Origin: JBMYRH01 sp049602155
GTDB taxonomy: Bacteria; Myxococcota_A; UBA9042; PHBI01; JBMYRH01
Assembly (NCBI GenBank): GCA_049602155.1
Contig: JBMYRH010000031.1
Span: 1 to 61,453 of the forward strand
Direction of reading: 5' to 3'
DNA: 61,453 nucleotides
Within the stretch, counting starts at the first letter, position 1, and each line of letters opens with the position of its first letter. The translations under genes and the position numbers were made by a program. Below the pieces are notes generated by a model that was not told the origin of the DNA, made no database searches, and worked only from the letters and a program-made list of their open reading frames with translations. Positions 36,001-43,800 of this stretch are shown in pieces.

Positions 36001-36242
36001 TTCAGAGCGAGTCTGTCAGCCTGAGCTGGGCACCCGTGGCCGGCGCAGCGGGGTATTCGGTCAGCATCGAGTGGCTCAATGGCGGCACATGGACCAGTTA
36101 TTACACCTACGAGACGAGCGACACGACCAAGACCTTCTGGCCTCAGGTCGATGCCGCGACCTACCGATGGCGTGTCCGTGCGTCGCTGAACGGGACATGG
36201 AGCAATTGGTCGACCTGGGCGGAGTTCTATTTCGATGACTGA
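33069..36242 (+). CDS. M23 peptidase, golvesin-like, SpoIID and four FN3-like domains in one exported protein
   Basis: 1057 residues with a short signal peptide. Residues about 95-215 are an M23/LytM metallopeptidase with intact zinc ligands: His102 and Asp106 in GHQGQD, HRYLHM with His149, and His189/His191 in IHLHYD. Residues about 228-372 match the golvesin C-terminal/xanthan-lyase-like beta domain (DQSAGEGWRSLGVFDFAAGG, HITVDAVRL). A Pro-Glu repeat linker (378-400) follows. Residues about 424-630 are a SpoIID domain (YLPGVVQGESGW, HQALQAQAIAARTYLLRHL). Residues about 657-1057 are four fibronectin-III-like repeats, each with a YRWRVR-type strand. M23 enzymes cut peptide cross-links, and SpoIID proteins cleave or activate cleavage of glycan strands, so this is a two-activity peptidoglycan enzyme. 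Middle gene of an overlapping three-gene operon. Confidence 0.88.
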   Translation: MIGWLTALVTLASASGPFTYQPVGQLQADATGYVSDGALIPGMQFPLETAPAYANSQVYGHGGYHGPGGGQCDTENYSYPWWDNYCEPRSWSMPLCPSGTGHQGQDIRPSTCDNDTHWAVAAEAGTITNIGSYSVYLTTPAGVRHRYLHMKPSSLQVSYGDWVNKGDRLGRVSNTFFDSSGNPVPTTIHLHYDIRMNVQSVGGNAYVSPYLSLVESYEALLGAEAEPCSVVPSEGGDLDDSGPCFSRWGSADYWRSVSGAGEGGGFIWTNGWESDTPGNWARWHLFLESGGKYAVQVSVVSPYNASTSVPYTIRHQGGEDTVVLDQSAGEGWRSLGVFDFAAGGDQHISVFDNTGETAADRHITVDAVRLIPSGSSGSGPEPEPDPPQPAPIEPEPEPEPSAAGENLNLPPEVWTDQGWKDTEGEYLPGVVQGESGWMPTSWFATGTPARRHQALQAQAIAARTYLLRHLNAEGMSAMVPIGPHFQTWAPEAASHDHAAVQDTAGAVMTWQGWVITGNYASGAWPLDASGWPHKPVSYGLDQHGQQPTLEWSDIAALYAAGDLHDLGDGYSWTWTLLTLNDGKSGSAVVPTPQSSPGPRNRGSMGQYRSLWLAHTEGFTTSELLRYWYGADLTIAHYEADEEGNAPPAPPRDGAAPPNAPTGLTPDGLPPQTPPSVSLAWGDVAGAEGYEVEVQYLDAQQSWAWVLTESVEQGTGLTLWPHMDDTYYRWRVRAASTSGWGDWSQWAVFGYGSQTSDIPDTPDTPTNTTPTGLTATPEGGNGVSLNWQMVPDASNYDIEVQLNAQGGYLPYATWSPFAPPLSIWPATSPGSYRVRVRAKGGWGVSDWSDWVSFDFEAVQIVITLPPGGEQPVPGDLWPASTLISEESVTLSWSALENTANYEIDIDWLNGSLWNSYTTFETSATAKTFWPQVDPATYRWRVRRSGGTWSDWATFDYDTEASASGASSPVDLWPSGGVEVQSESVSLSWAPVAGAAGYSVSIEWLNGGTWTSYYTYETSDTTKTFWPQVDAATYRWRVRASLNGTWSNWSTWAEFYFDD

Positions 36243-37212
36243 GATCACCACATCGCGCTGCGCCTTCGCCTTGTCGGCGCTGCTGCTCCTGGCCGGCTGC
36301 CCCGATGAGGCGAGCGACGAGGCCGCTCAAGGGGGCGTATCCCCGGCCACGACCGAGGTGGTGGAGGCCCCGACGACCGATCTCCTGAGCCGACTGCGCG
36401 AGGTCAACGACCAGCTCGAAGCCAGGGACTTTCGCGCCTACCTCGCCTTACGCGCGGAGGTGAGCGCAGGGGCTCACAGCGCGGACCTGGAGTCTGCCCT
36501 CAAGGGTGGTGAACCCGTGGCGCAGAGGGTGGCGGCTGTCGTCCTCGAGGACCTGCTCGTCTCCGAGGCCGCCTCATCAGCCCTTGCGACGCTGGCGCGC
36601 CCAGCGCTTGAGGGTTGCCTCACCGATGCGCAAACGCCGGAGCTCACCCCCCTAGCGACTCGGATCCTCGGGCGCTTACCCCGGGGTAGTGCACAGGACT
36701 TCCTACTCGCCGCCCACAGTGAGAGCGACGACCCGACCACCCGAGAGATGCTCCTCTCAGCCATGGGAGATAACGCTGATCAAGGCGGACTCACTGCGCT
36801 CAAGGCTCGCTATGAGGGCCTCTCTACGTGCGCAGAGGCGCGGCACGCCACTTTGTCGGTGCGTCGGGCCGATGACGCGCTCTCGACCCCGGAGAGTCGA
36901 CTGTGGCTGAGGGCGACGGCCGCTCCACGTGTGCTGAGCTGTGCAGACGAACGCGCCGAGGCAGGGGAGCCACCAGACGCCGACCTCCACGCCCTCATCG
37001 TCGCGCACGCTCAATCGGCAGCCACGACGCTCATCGCCGAGGTCTTGCTCGCTGACGTCGGCCGACCGCTCAAGCTCAGGGCGCTGGAGATGCTCAAAGA
37101 GTCTGGTGATCCGGCTGCGGGTGTCGTCTTAAACGAGTCCCTGAAGGAGCTCGCCTCGCAAGGGCTGGCCGCCGAAGCCGCGCGCGTCATCAACACCCTG
37201 CGCGGCCTCTAA
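36235..37212 (+). CDS. HEAT-like helical-repeat lipoprotein
   Basis: 325 residues, overlapping the end of the M23/SpoIID gene by eight bases. Lipobox LLAGC, then a short acidic linker. Residues 60-325 are almost entirely helical, with repeats resembling HEAT units (PLATRILGRLPRGSAQDFLL, DPTTREMLLSAMGDNADQGG, PLKLRALEMLKESGDPAAG). Such solenoids usually act as protein-binding scaffolds. In this operon it may tether or regulate the upstream wall enzyme at the membrane; that is an inference from context only. Confidence 0.75.
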   Translation: MTEITTSRCAFALSALLLLAGCPDEASDEAAQGGVSPATTEVVEAPTTDLLSRLREVNDQLEARDFRAYLALRAEVSAGAHSADLESALKGGEPVAQRVAAVVLEDLLVSEAASSALATLARPALEGCLTDAQTPELTPLATRILGRLPRGSAQDFLLAAHSESDDPTTREMLLSAMGDNADQGGLTALKARYEGLSTCAEARHATLSVRRADDALSTPESRLWLRATAAPRVLSCADERAEAGEPPDADLHALIVAHAQSAATTLIAEVLLADVGRPLKLRALEMLKESGDPAAGVVLNESLKELASQGLAAEAARVINTLRGL

Positions 37213-37216
37213 CACG

Positions 37217-39010
37217 TCAACGCGCGCTCGAATCGAAGGTGAGGCGCCCTTGCAGCCAGTTAGAGAGCGCCTGGTGCCCTTGAGGCCCCAAGTGCTCATT
37301 CCATGCGCCTTGGTCGCTAAAGAGGTGGGCGTAGCTCCCCCCACGACCGAGACCGCGGAACATGGGGCGGGCATCCAGGCCGGGGATCTGCGCGAGCCGC
37401 AGGACCTCCGCCATGCGGTCACCGACCCCCAGCGCATGGTTCGCCTCACCCTCTGGCTCAAGCGCCGCGCGGGTGGGCAGGAGGACCACGTTGAGCGCCG
37501 CCCCGCGCGCGGCGACGAAGCGCTCAATCGCGACAATGACTGCACTGTAGCGTTCCCACGCTCCCTCGGCCTCCGTGCTCCCCGCCTCGTCTCCGAGCCG
37601 CGGCTCAAGGCCGTGCACGAGCCGCGAGAACCCGGCGCTCAAGTGGGCAAAGAAGGCGGAGTGTGATGACGCTGCTCGAAGCGGGTATGGCGCCGGGCTC
37701 CGAGCGAGCAAGGCCCCGAGCGGGAAAGACCACTGAGGGGCCTCACAGCGGGAGTCGAGCGCATGGTCGAGCAGCGCTCCATGGTCGCAGCACGCATAGG
37801 CCCGATCGAGGTCGAGGAGATCATTGCCCGGGTAGAGGTAGAGGACGACGGCGGCCGGCTTGACCACAGGCCACCATGCCTTAAGTACGCGGAGGTGATG
37901 GTCTGGGCCGGTCCCAGAGAAGCCCACGTTCAGGTGAACCCTCGCTTCATCATGGGCGTCGATCATGGCAGTGAAGCGCTCAGCGGGGGCCACTTCGTTG
38001 CCTTCGACCATCGAGTCACCCACATGGAGCACATAGTCAGCGCCCTCGCTTAGCGGCCTCAACGTCGGCAAGGCGTCACCATAGCGCGTGGGGTAGAGCG
38101 CTTGGCAGGCGAGCTCGCGCGCCTCGGGCTCAAAGTAGAGGCGCGCGGCTTGTGGCGGTGGTTGCGGCGCGGGCGCAGGGAGCAGCGCACGCACCGCCAC
38201 TTCGCCAAGCGCGATTGTGAGGATAGTCGCCAGCGCGAAGCGCCCTAAGGCGCCTTGACTGGGCGGACCGTGCCGTCCGCGGACCCACCCCACGCCGCCG
38301 ATGATCAGGCCCGCGCACAGGAGGTCCCACGTCGAGACGCCAGGCCACAAGAGCGCACCCAAGAGGGCAGACAATGGGGGCACGAGCGCCCGGGCGCCGA
38401 GAGAGAGCCGCGAGAGCTGCCCCCAAAGGAGCCCCAGGCCGAAAAGCACGAGCAGCGCCACCAAGCTGAGCCCCATCGGCCAAAGCGCCGCATCGACACC
38501 TGCATACGGGAGGGCTGCGCCTTCAGCGACGGGCTGGCCATCGCGCTCAATGGTTCGCCAGACCTGATCAGGCGACCAGTCTGTGAGGCGCGCCGTCACG
38601 GCGCTGAGGACGGTGGCGTCCTGCGTGGTGCCCCGTGGCGTAATGCAGAACGGCCCATCGCTGGGGCGCACGCACCCGCGCTCAGGGTCGCCAAGGCGGA
38701 CCTCTGCGCAGGCCCCTCGCCCCTGCGCCTTGGTGCAGAGCGTCGCCTCGATATGGTCGCAGACCAAGGTCCCCTGCCACAGGTAGAGCGGCGGGGTCCC
38801 CTCCCGAACCCGGGCGCGGAGACGATCGAGGGTCTCGGGCGGAAGCGCGCGCCATGCAGCGGGGTTCTCCGCCAACCAGGTCGTGCAATCCTCAACCATC
38901 ACTTCAGCCGACAGCCCAGGCCCAGAGAGCACGCTCGCGCCGAGGATCAAGGCGGCGCTCAACGTCGTCAGCCGCCTCCCCCACGTCTGCGACACAGCGC
39001 TGCACGCCAT
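37217..39010 (-). CDS. SGNH/GDSL-hydrolase-domain membrane protein
   Basis: 597 residues from ATG 39010 (GAGG 5 bases upstream); an ATG at 39052 is less suitable. An N-terminal signal or anchor is followed by a 130-residue Cys-containing exported region. Four hydrophobic helices lie at about 160-290. The C-terminal SGNH domain has HVGDSMVEGNEV (nucleophile Ser near 330), FSGTGPDHHLRVL, YLYPGNDLLD (block III Asn-Asp) and a terminal NEHLGPQGHQ with the catalytic His. Related membrane-linked SGNH proteins act as O-acetyl esterases or transferases on polysaccharide or peptidoglycan. It converges with the lipoprotein operon, stop codons four bases apart. Confidence 0.85.
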   Translation of the reverse strand: MACSAVSQTWGRRLTTLSAALILGASVLSGPGLSAEVMVEDCTTWLAENPAAWRALPPETLDRLRARVREGTPPLYLWQGTLVCDHIEATLCTKAQGRGACAEVRLGDPERGCVRPSDGPFCITPRGTTQDATVLSAVTARLTDWSPDQVWRTIERDGQPVAEGAALPYAGVDAALWPMGLSLVALLVLFGLGLLWGQLSRLSLGARALVPPLSALLGALLWPGVSTWDLLCAGLIIGGVGWVRGRHGPPSQGALGRFALATILTIALGEVAVRALLPAPAPQPPPQAARLYFEPEARELACQALYPTRYGDALPTLRPLSEGADYVLHVGDSMVEGNEVAPAERFTAMIDAHDEARVHLNVGFSGTGPDHHLRVLKAWWPVVKPAAVVLYLYPGNDLLDLDRAYACCDHGALLDHALDSRCEAPQWSFPLGALLARSPAPYPLRAASSHSAFFAHLSAGFSRLVHGLEPRLGDEAGSTEAEGAWERYSAVIVAIERFVAARGAALNVVLLPTRAALEPEGEANHALGVGDRMAEVLRLAQIPGLDARPMFRGLGRGGSYAHLFSDQGAWNEHLGPQGHQALSNWLQGRLTFDSSAR

Positions 39011-39293
39011 GGCGCCTCGATGCGACGGTTCAGAGCGATGATGACGTGCCACGTCCAGAGCTTGCCCCCAAGCAATCGGCCCCCGAACCGTCCGCGTCGT
39101 GCCTCAAGGCGGCGCATCTTCAGGGGCCTCAGGACGATGCCATGCGGCCCCAATCAGGTGCAAACCGTACGCACGACCTAGCGTCGCATCAGACATACAG
39201 AAGAGGATCGCTTGCCCAGCGCGTAAACGGGCGCTTGAATCCTCGGGGCCCTCGCGTGGATGATGACGCCCCGTCGAAAGGAGTGAGCCTGAG

Positions 39294-41270
39294 ATGCGAC
39301 GACTGATTCTGATGGCGCTTGGGCTCTCTGTACTCTGTGCCTGTGCCGATGACGCAAACGATGCGGGTGCCCTCGATGCACAGACCGCCGACGAAGACAT
39401 CTCGACGCCGCCCGCGCCGGATCTCTTGGGCGCCGTCATCCCCGTGCAAGGCTGCAACCCTATCGCCGAGGAGTGGAGCTGCTTCTACCCCTTCCCAACC
39501 GACCTGTTCCTGACCGCAGACGACACGCTCCCGAGCGGCTACCGAGTCATCGTCCCAGGCGAAGCACAACCTGAGCACATCGACGGCGGCCCCGCTGAGG
39601 CTCTCATCGAGAATGACCTCGATGGGGCGAGCGTCTTCCCGATGCTCGAGGTGCTCTTGCCAGCGCCGATCGACGCACCTGGGCTCCCGAGTCACGCCGA
39701 CCCGAGCGCAGGCCTGCCGACCGTGGAGAGCCCGACGCTGCTCATCGACACCGTCACCGGGGAGCTCGTCGGTCACTTCAGCGAGACCAAACCGGATCCT
39801 AGCCTAGGCGACGGTCCGCTGCTCGCTATCCGACCTCTTGCGCCCCTCGAACCAAGCCGCCGCTACGTCGTCGCGATTCAAGGGCTCACTCAGACCAGCG
39901 ATGGGCTCCCCCTCCAGGCCCCCGAGCGCTTCGCTACCCTGAGAGATCGCACAAGCGACGACGTGGACATGCAGCGCTACTACGACGGTCAGGTGTTCGC
40001 GCCCATCGAGGCCCTCGGAGTCGCGCGGGGTGCACTGCAGCTCGCCTGGGCCTTCACCACCGGGAGCGACGCGCTCCGCACCGGGCGGCTCGTCTCGATC
40101 CGTGACCAACTGGACGCCTATTTCAACACTCACACGCCGACCGTGACGGTCACTGAGCAGGTCGACGATCCGGCACCCCACATCGCCCGCCGCATCCATG
40201 GCACCTTCGAGGTGCCCTCCTTTGTGACGGACGCCGAGCCCGGCGCCAGGCTCATCCTAGATGACGACGGCCTCCCGGTGATGGGTGCCCCTTTTGAGGT
40301 CCCCTTTGTGGCCTACATCCCGCGCTCCGTCGTCGACGGCTTGGCGAGTGACGGCCCTGGTCGCTTGCTGCAGTTCGGTCATGGGTTCTTCGGCTCGATG
40401 GGAGAGACTGGCGGGTACACGGTGGACTTCGCGGCGGAGCACGGGTTCGTGGTCATCGCTGTGGATTGGTGGGGGATGTCAGAGGCGGACAGGGCGACGC
40501 TGATTCAGGCGATCTCCGGACCGATTCACGAGGCGACACGCTTCATCGAGCGGACCCACCAAGGGATGGCGAACGCGCTGTCGCTCGGCTACGCGGCGCA
40601 GCAGACCTTCCCGACCCTCGACGCGTTTCAATTTGAGGGTGTGACCTCCTTTGACCCGACGGACCTGTACTTCCTCGGCATCAGTCAGGGCCACATCCTG
40701 GGGGGCGTCTTCGCGGCGCTGAGCCCGCTCGCGAAGCGCGTCGTCCTCAACGGCGGCGGCGCCAGCCTCGGCTTCATCATGACGCGCTCGCGGTCATTCG
40801 GCCTCTTTGAGTTCGTCATCGACCAGGCGCTCGCCTCTCCCCGGGACACCCAGAAGATGCTCAGCCTCCTCGCGAGCGCCCTCGACCCTATCGACCCGGT
40901 GGCGTGGGCGCACATGGCACGTGACCGCGAGGACCTGACCTTGCTCTTGCAGACGGGGATCGGCGACGCCGAGGTCCCCGCACAGTCCGCTCACATTCAC
41001 GCGCGTGGCCTGGGCATCCCGCTGATGGCCCCTTCACCGCGTGACCTACCAGGGTTGGGATCGTTTCAGGGGCCCCACTCGGGCTCTGGACTGGTCGAGT
41101 ATGACTTTGGGTTGGGCCCCGATCCGACGCTGACCTGGACCATTCCCGGCGAAAACGAGGTCCATGAGGGGCTCCGCCGCCTGACAGCGGTGAAGGCTCA
41201 ACTCAGCGCGTTCTTTTGGCCTGATGGGAAGATTGAGGCGACGTGCATGGGCGTGTGCGATCCTGAGTGA
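39294..41270 (+). CDS. Alpha/beta-hydrolase lipoprotein (lipase/esterase-like)
   Basis: 658 residues with AAAGGAG 10 bases upstream. Lipobox VLCAC, then an Asp/Ala/Thr linker. Residues about 45-330 start with a Cys-bounded segment (GCNPIAEEWSCFYPFPTDLF) and resemble the N-terminal domain of large bacterial lipases. Residues about 350-540 hold an alpha/beta-hydrolase core: LLQFGHGFFGSMGE, VVIAVDWWGMSE and LGISQGHILGG with nucleophile Ser464. A likely acid/His pair lies in LLQTGIGDAEVPAQSAHIHA. Similar long lipoproteins occur repeatedly in Myxococcota-type genomes as putative secreted lipases or esterases; the substrate is unknown. Monocistronic, 283 bases from a divergent gene. Confidence 0.82.
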   Translation: MRRLILMALGLSVLCACADDANDAGALDAQTADEDISTPPAPDLLGAVIPVQGCNPIAEEWSCFYPFPTDLFLTADDTLPSGYRVIVPGEAQPEHIDGGPAEALIENDLDGASVFPMLEVLLPAPIDAPGLPSHADPSAGLPTVESPTLLIDTVTGELVGHFSETKPDPSLGDGPLLAIRPLAPLEPSRRYVVAIQGLTQTSDGLPLQAPERFATLRDRTSDDVDMQRYYDGQVFAPIEALGVARGALQLAWAFTTGSDALRTGRLVSIRDQLDAYFNTHTPTVTVTEQVDDPAPHIARRIHGTFEVPSFVTDAEPGARLILDDDGLPVMGAPFEVPFVAYIPRSVVDGLASDGPGRLLQFGHGFFGSMGETGGYTVDFAAEHGFVVIAVDWWGMSEADRATLIQAISGPIHEATRFIERTHQGMANALSLGYAAQQTFPTLDAFQFEGVTSFDPTDLYFLGISQGHILGGVFAALSPLAKRVVLNGGGASLGFIMTRSRSFGLFEFVIDQALASPRDTQKMLSLLASALDPIDPVAWAHMARDREDLTLLLQTGIGDAEVPAQSAHIHARGLGIPLMAPSPRDLPGLGSFQGPHSGSGLVEYDFGLGPDPTLTWTIPGENEVHEGLRRLTAVKAQLSAFFWPDGKIEATCMGVCDPE

Positions 41271-41353
41271 ATCAGAAAACAAACGACGCACTGGTCGCCT
41301 GCTTGGCTGAGAACAAAGGACATGTCACACTAGCTGTTCATCATACAACCCGG

Positions 41354-41395
41354 GCGCGCCCAGTCCACTCGGAACGACGATAAGGGGCGCCCCAT
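41354..41395. promoter_or_regulatory. Two 10-bp palindromes upstream of the TPR lipoprotein gene
   Basis: GGGCGCGCCC (41354-41363) and GGGGCGCCCC (41386-41395) are perfect palindromes whose centres are 32 bases apart, about three helical turns. They lie in the 152-base gap before the next gene and could be paired operators or simply GC-rich coincidence. Confidence 0.25.
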
Positions 41396-41422
41396 ATTTG
41401 TGACCTAGGAGCCCCCCCCCTC

Positions 41423-42454
41423 ATGACGCGCCCTTTGACTTACTTACTCGTGCTCATCGGTGCCTCAATCCTCAGCTTTGGTGGTTGCGGCGAGTCCAAA
41501 ACACCTCCTGCCGAAGTGCCGGCACCTGAAGCCAAGGAAGAGGCCGCTGCGCCCGCCGCGGATAAAGCGCCAGAGGCCGCCAAGCCGAGCTACACGATCC
41601 CCAGCGCGCTTAAGGCCAAAGAGGTCAAAGCGCAGTACAGCACCAAGAAGATGCGCAAGGCCAAGAAGGCCAACACAGCGGGCTACAAAGCGCGAAAGGC
41701 TGACGACGCCGCCAAGGCTATCGAGAATTACAAAAAGGCGCTTGAGCTCGCCCCAGGCTACGTGGGCGCGCGCTTCAACCTGGCCTGTGAGTATGCCCGG
41801 GCCAAAGACGCTGATGCAGCCATTGGTGAGCTGGAGCACCTCTTCCGCATCGGAAGCCCAGAGGCGCTCCTGAGGGCCGCCAAGCTTCAGGTGGACTCAG
41901 ACTTCGATCCCATCCGGGAGGACCACCGCATCAAGGCCATCACCGAGCACTTCGCCTTCGACGTCGATAAAGGCGCCTTCAAGCAGATGTGCGCAAACCG
42001 CGGCAAGATGATCGACGCCATGGGCAAAGACGGCTTCTACGAGACCTTCGCCAAAGGGGACGGCTACCTCGTCGAAGCGACCTCAAAGCTTCGCACCGGC
42101 GGCAAGGCGCGCACAGCGCTCAGCAAGATCCTCGATGTAACCTGTGAAAACGGAAAGATCCGAAAGGACCCGATGGGCGGCAACCTCGTGCTCTCCGACA
42201 CAAAGCTCAGCAAGTGGACCGAGAAGTACCCCAAGCGCTGCGTGAACTTCAGCACCATCGTGATGCCTGACAACCCCGACGACCCAGACTTTGAGGTCGG
42301 CTCCACCGAGGGCCTCGTGTGTTTCATCCGCCAGGGTGAGGAGTGGATCATCGGCGTCGCCGGCATGTACGACCTCGGCCACGGAGGCGAATCCGACACG
42401 GGCCCGGGCGAGAAGAAGGCCGTGAAGAAGGCCGTCAAAGAGTGGGGCTCTTGA
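41423..42454 (+). CDS. TPR lipoprotein
   Basis: 343 residues. Lipobox SFGGC, then an Ala/Pro/Glu/Lys-rich linker. Residues about 85-150 contain TPR-like helices (ARKADDAAKAIENYKKALEL, GARFNLACEYARAKDADAA). Residues 165-343 are a separate domain with no family that I recognise (FKQMCANRGKMIDAMGKDGF, STEGLVCFIRQGEEWIIGVA). The ribosome site AGGAG is separated from the ATG by nine consecutive C and TC, so spacing would change if the C tract slips. Probably an envelope protein; role unknown. Confidence 0.8.
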   Translation: MTRPLTYLLVLIGASILSFGGCGESKTPPAEVPAPEAKEEAAAPAADKAPEAAKPSYTIPSALKAKEVKAQYSTKKMRKAKKANTAGYKARKADDAAKAIENYKKALELAPGYVGARFNLACEYARAKDADAAIGELEHLFRIGSPEALLRAAKLQVDSDFDPIREDHRIKAITEHFAFDVDKGAFKQMCANRGKMIDAMGKDGFYETFAKGDGYLVEATSKLRTGGKARTALSKILDVTCENGKIRKDPMGGNLVLSDTKLSKWTEKYPKRCVNFSTIVMPDNPDDPDFEVGSTEGLVCFIRQGEEWIIGVAGMYDLGHGGESDTGPGEKKAVKKAVKEWGS

Positions 42455-42639
42455 CCAGCCTCCCCGGGCTGATCTCGTTATCTTAGGCTCACGCCTTACG
42501 AGCTCACCGCAGGCCACGACGCATCGCAAAGAAGACGAACAAAGCGCGCGCCAGGGCTATCCTCATAGCCCTTGAGGCGGGCGACATCGAGGAGGCTGAC
42601 AGGCTCCTCATAGAAGAGGGTAAGTCTTCGGATGGCTCG

Positions 42640-43698
42640 ATGGCTGAGCGGCGCTCGGCGTACTACGAACGCCTCGCGTTGCGGCTCGAGAAACGCCAAG
42701 AGTACAGCCGCGCAGACCTCGCGTATGACCAGGCCATTCGATGGCTCACCATCCACGCGTCTGGAGCGACCTCGGGCGCCGAAGGGAGGCGCTACAGCGC
42801 AGACATCGAGGTCCTCCGGCAGTCCATCCGTGAACGTCAGAGCGCGCGCGTGGCGATGCCGCCCTCACCCGACCCGCCGCAAGATGACGCACCTCCCCCT
42901 GAAGAGGTCGGAGACGTCCCCGAAGCCGCGGAGGAGTGGTCACTCAAAGCCGCCCTTCAGACCTCTCTGCTGGCGCTAGGCTGCGGGGCCCTGTGTGCGC
43001 TGGTGCTGCACCAAGCGCGCCACCTCGCCCAGCCCGGGCTCCCTTGGCATATGCTCTGGTGGAGCGCGCTCTTTGGCTGGTCAGGCCTGATGTGCCTCAC
43101 CTTGAGCCTCCCGCCGCTCCTACGCCGATCACCGCTGGGCGTGGTGCTCGGCGCAGCCTTGCTCCTGACCAACCCAGCCTTCACGGGCTTCGGTCTCGGG
43201 GTCTCCGCGTGGATCCAGGGCCAAGCGCTCGATCAGTCCCTGGAGCGTGACGGCGTGCCGCTCTCCAGCACCGTCATCAAGGTCTCGAGCAGCATTTACC
43301 CTGAGGTCACGCGGTTCATCCTTATCGAAACGCCTCAGGAGGTCGCGTACCGCTACGAGGTCGACGGTGTGAGCTACCGCGGCACTGTGGTGCATCGCCG
43401 TAATGAGATCGGGACANNNNNNNNNNNNNNNNNNNNNNNNNNNNNNNNNNNNNNNNNNNNNNNNNNNNNNNNNNNNNNNNNNNNNNNNNNNNNNNNNNNN
43501 NNNNNNNNNNNNNCTATGGCGTTCATGGCGCGTCCAGAGACCCCCTACCTCTACTTGCGTTATCTCCCGAGCGATCCTTGGGTTCATCAGCTTGAGGGCA
43601 ACGCGTTTGTGGAGCCACGACTCCGGGTCTTCACCCTCTCCTTTACGGTGCTGTTCGTCTTCTTGGCCTGGGCATGGTTGACCCGGCGGCGGCCTTAA
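42640..43698 (+). CDS. DUF3592-like membrane protein interrupted by an assembly gap
   Basis: 352 residues counting 33 unknown ones from the N gap. Residues 1-75 are helical and TPR-like (RLALRLEKRQEYSRADLAYDQA), followed by a Pro-rich linker, two or three hydrophobic helices (about 105-195) and a region typical of DUF3592 (YRYEVDGVSYRG before the gap, YLRYLPSDPW after). A last helix ends the protein. The reading frame matches on both sides of the gap if it is truly 97 bases. The same frame is open upstream to 42487 and reads like protein there (ALEAGDIEEADRLLIEEG), but it has no ATG, GTG or TTG, so the true start is uncertain. Confidence 0.7.
   Translation: MAERRSAYYERLALRLEKRQEYSRADLAYDQAIRWLTIHASGATSGAEGRRYSADIEVLRQSIRERQSARVAMPPSPDPPQDDAPPPEEVGDVPEAAEEWSLKAALQTSLLALGCGALCALVLHQARHLAQPGLPWHMLWWSALFGWSGLMCLTLSLPPLLRRSPLGVVLGAALLLTNPAFTGFGLGVSAWIQGQALDQSLERDGVPLSSTVIKVSSSIYPEVTRFILIETPQEVAYRYEVDGVSYRGTVVHRRNEIGTXXXXXXXXXXXXXXXXXXXXXXXXXXXXXXXXXMAFMARPETPYLYLRYLPSDPWVHQLEGNAFVEPRLRVFTLSFTVLFVFLAWAWLTRRRP
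43417..43513. other. Assembly gap (97 N)
   Basis: A run of 97 undetermined bases inside the DUF3592-like gene. Coding resumes in frame, which is consistent with the stated length but does not prove it. Confidence 0.99.
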
Positions 43699-43762
43699 AC
43701 CCGCTGTTCTTAGTCACCCAACCGATCGACACCGGTGAACCTGCGCGAACGCCATAGCTCGT

Positions 43763-43768
43763 GATAAT
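43763..43768 (+). promoter_or_regulatory. -10-like element for the anchor-L gene
   Basis: GATAAT, preceded by T, matches five of six consensus bases and lies 32 bases before the ATG at 43801. I see no matching -35 box at the usual distance, so this may depend on an activator or be fortuitous. Confidence 0.3.
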
Positions 43769-43800
43769 CTGGCGCGTAAGTCACCAGATGGAGCCTTTGA

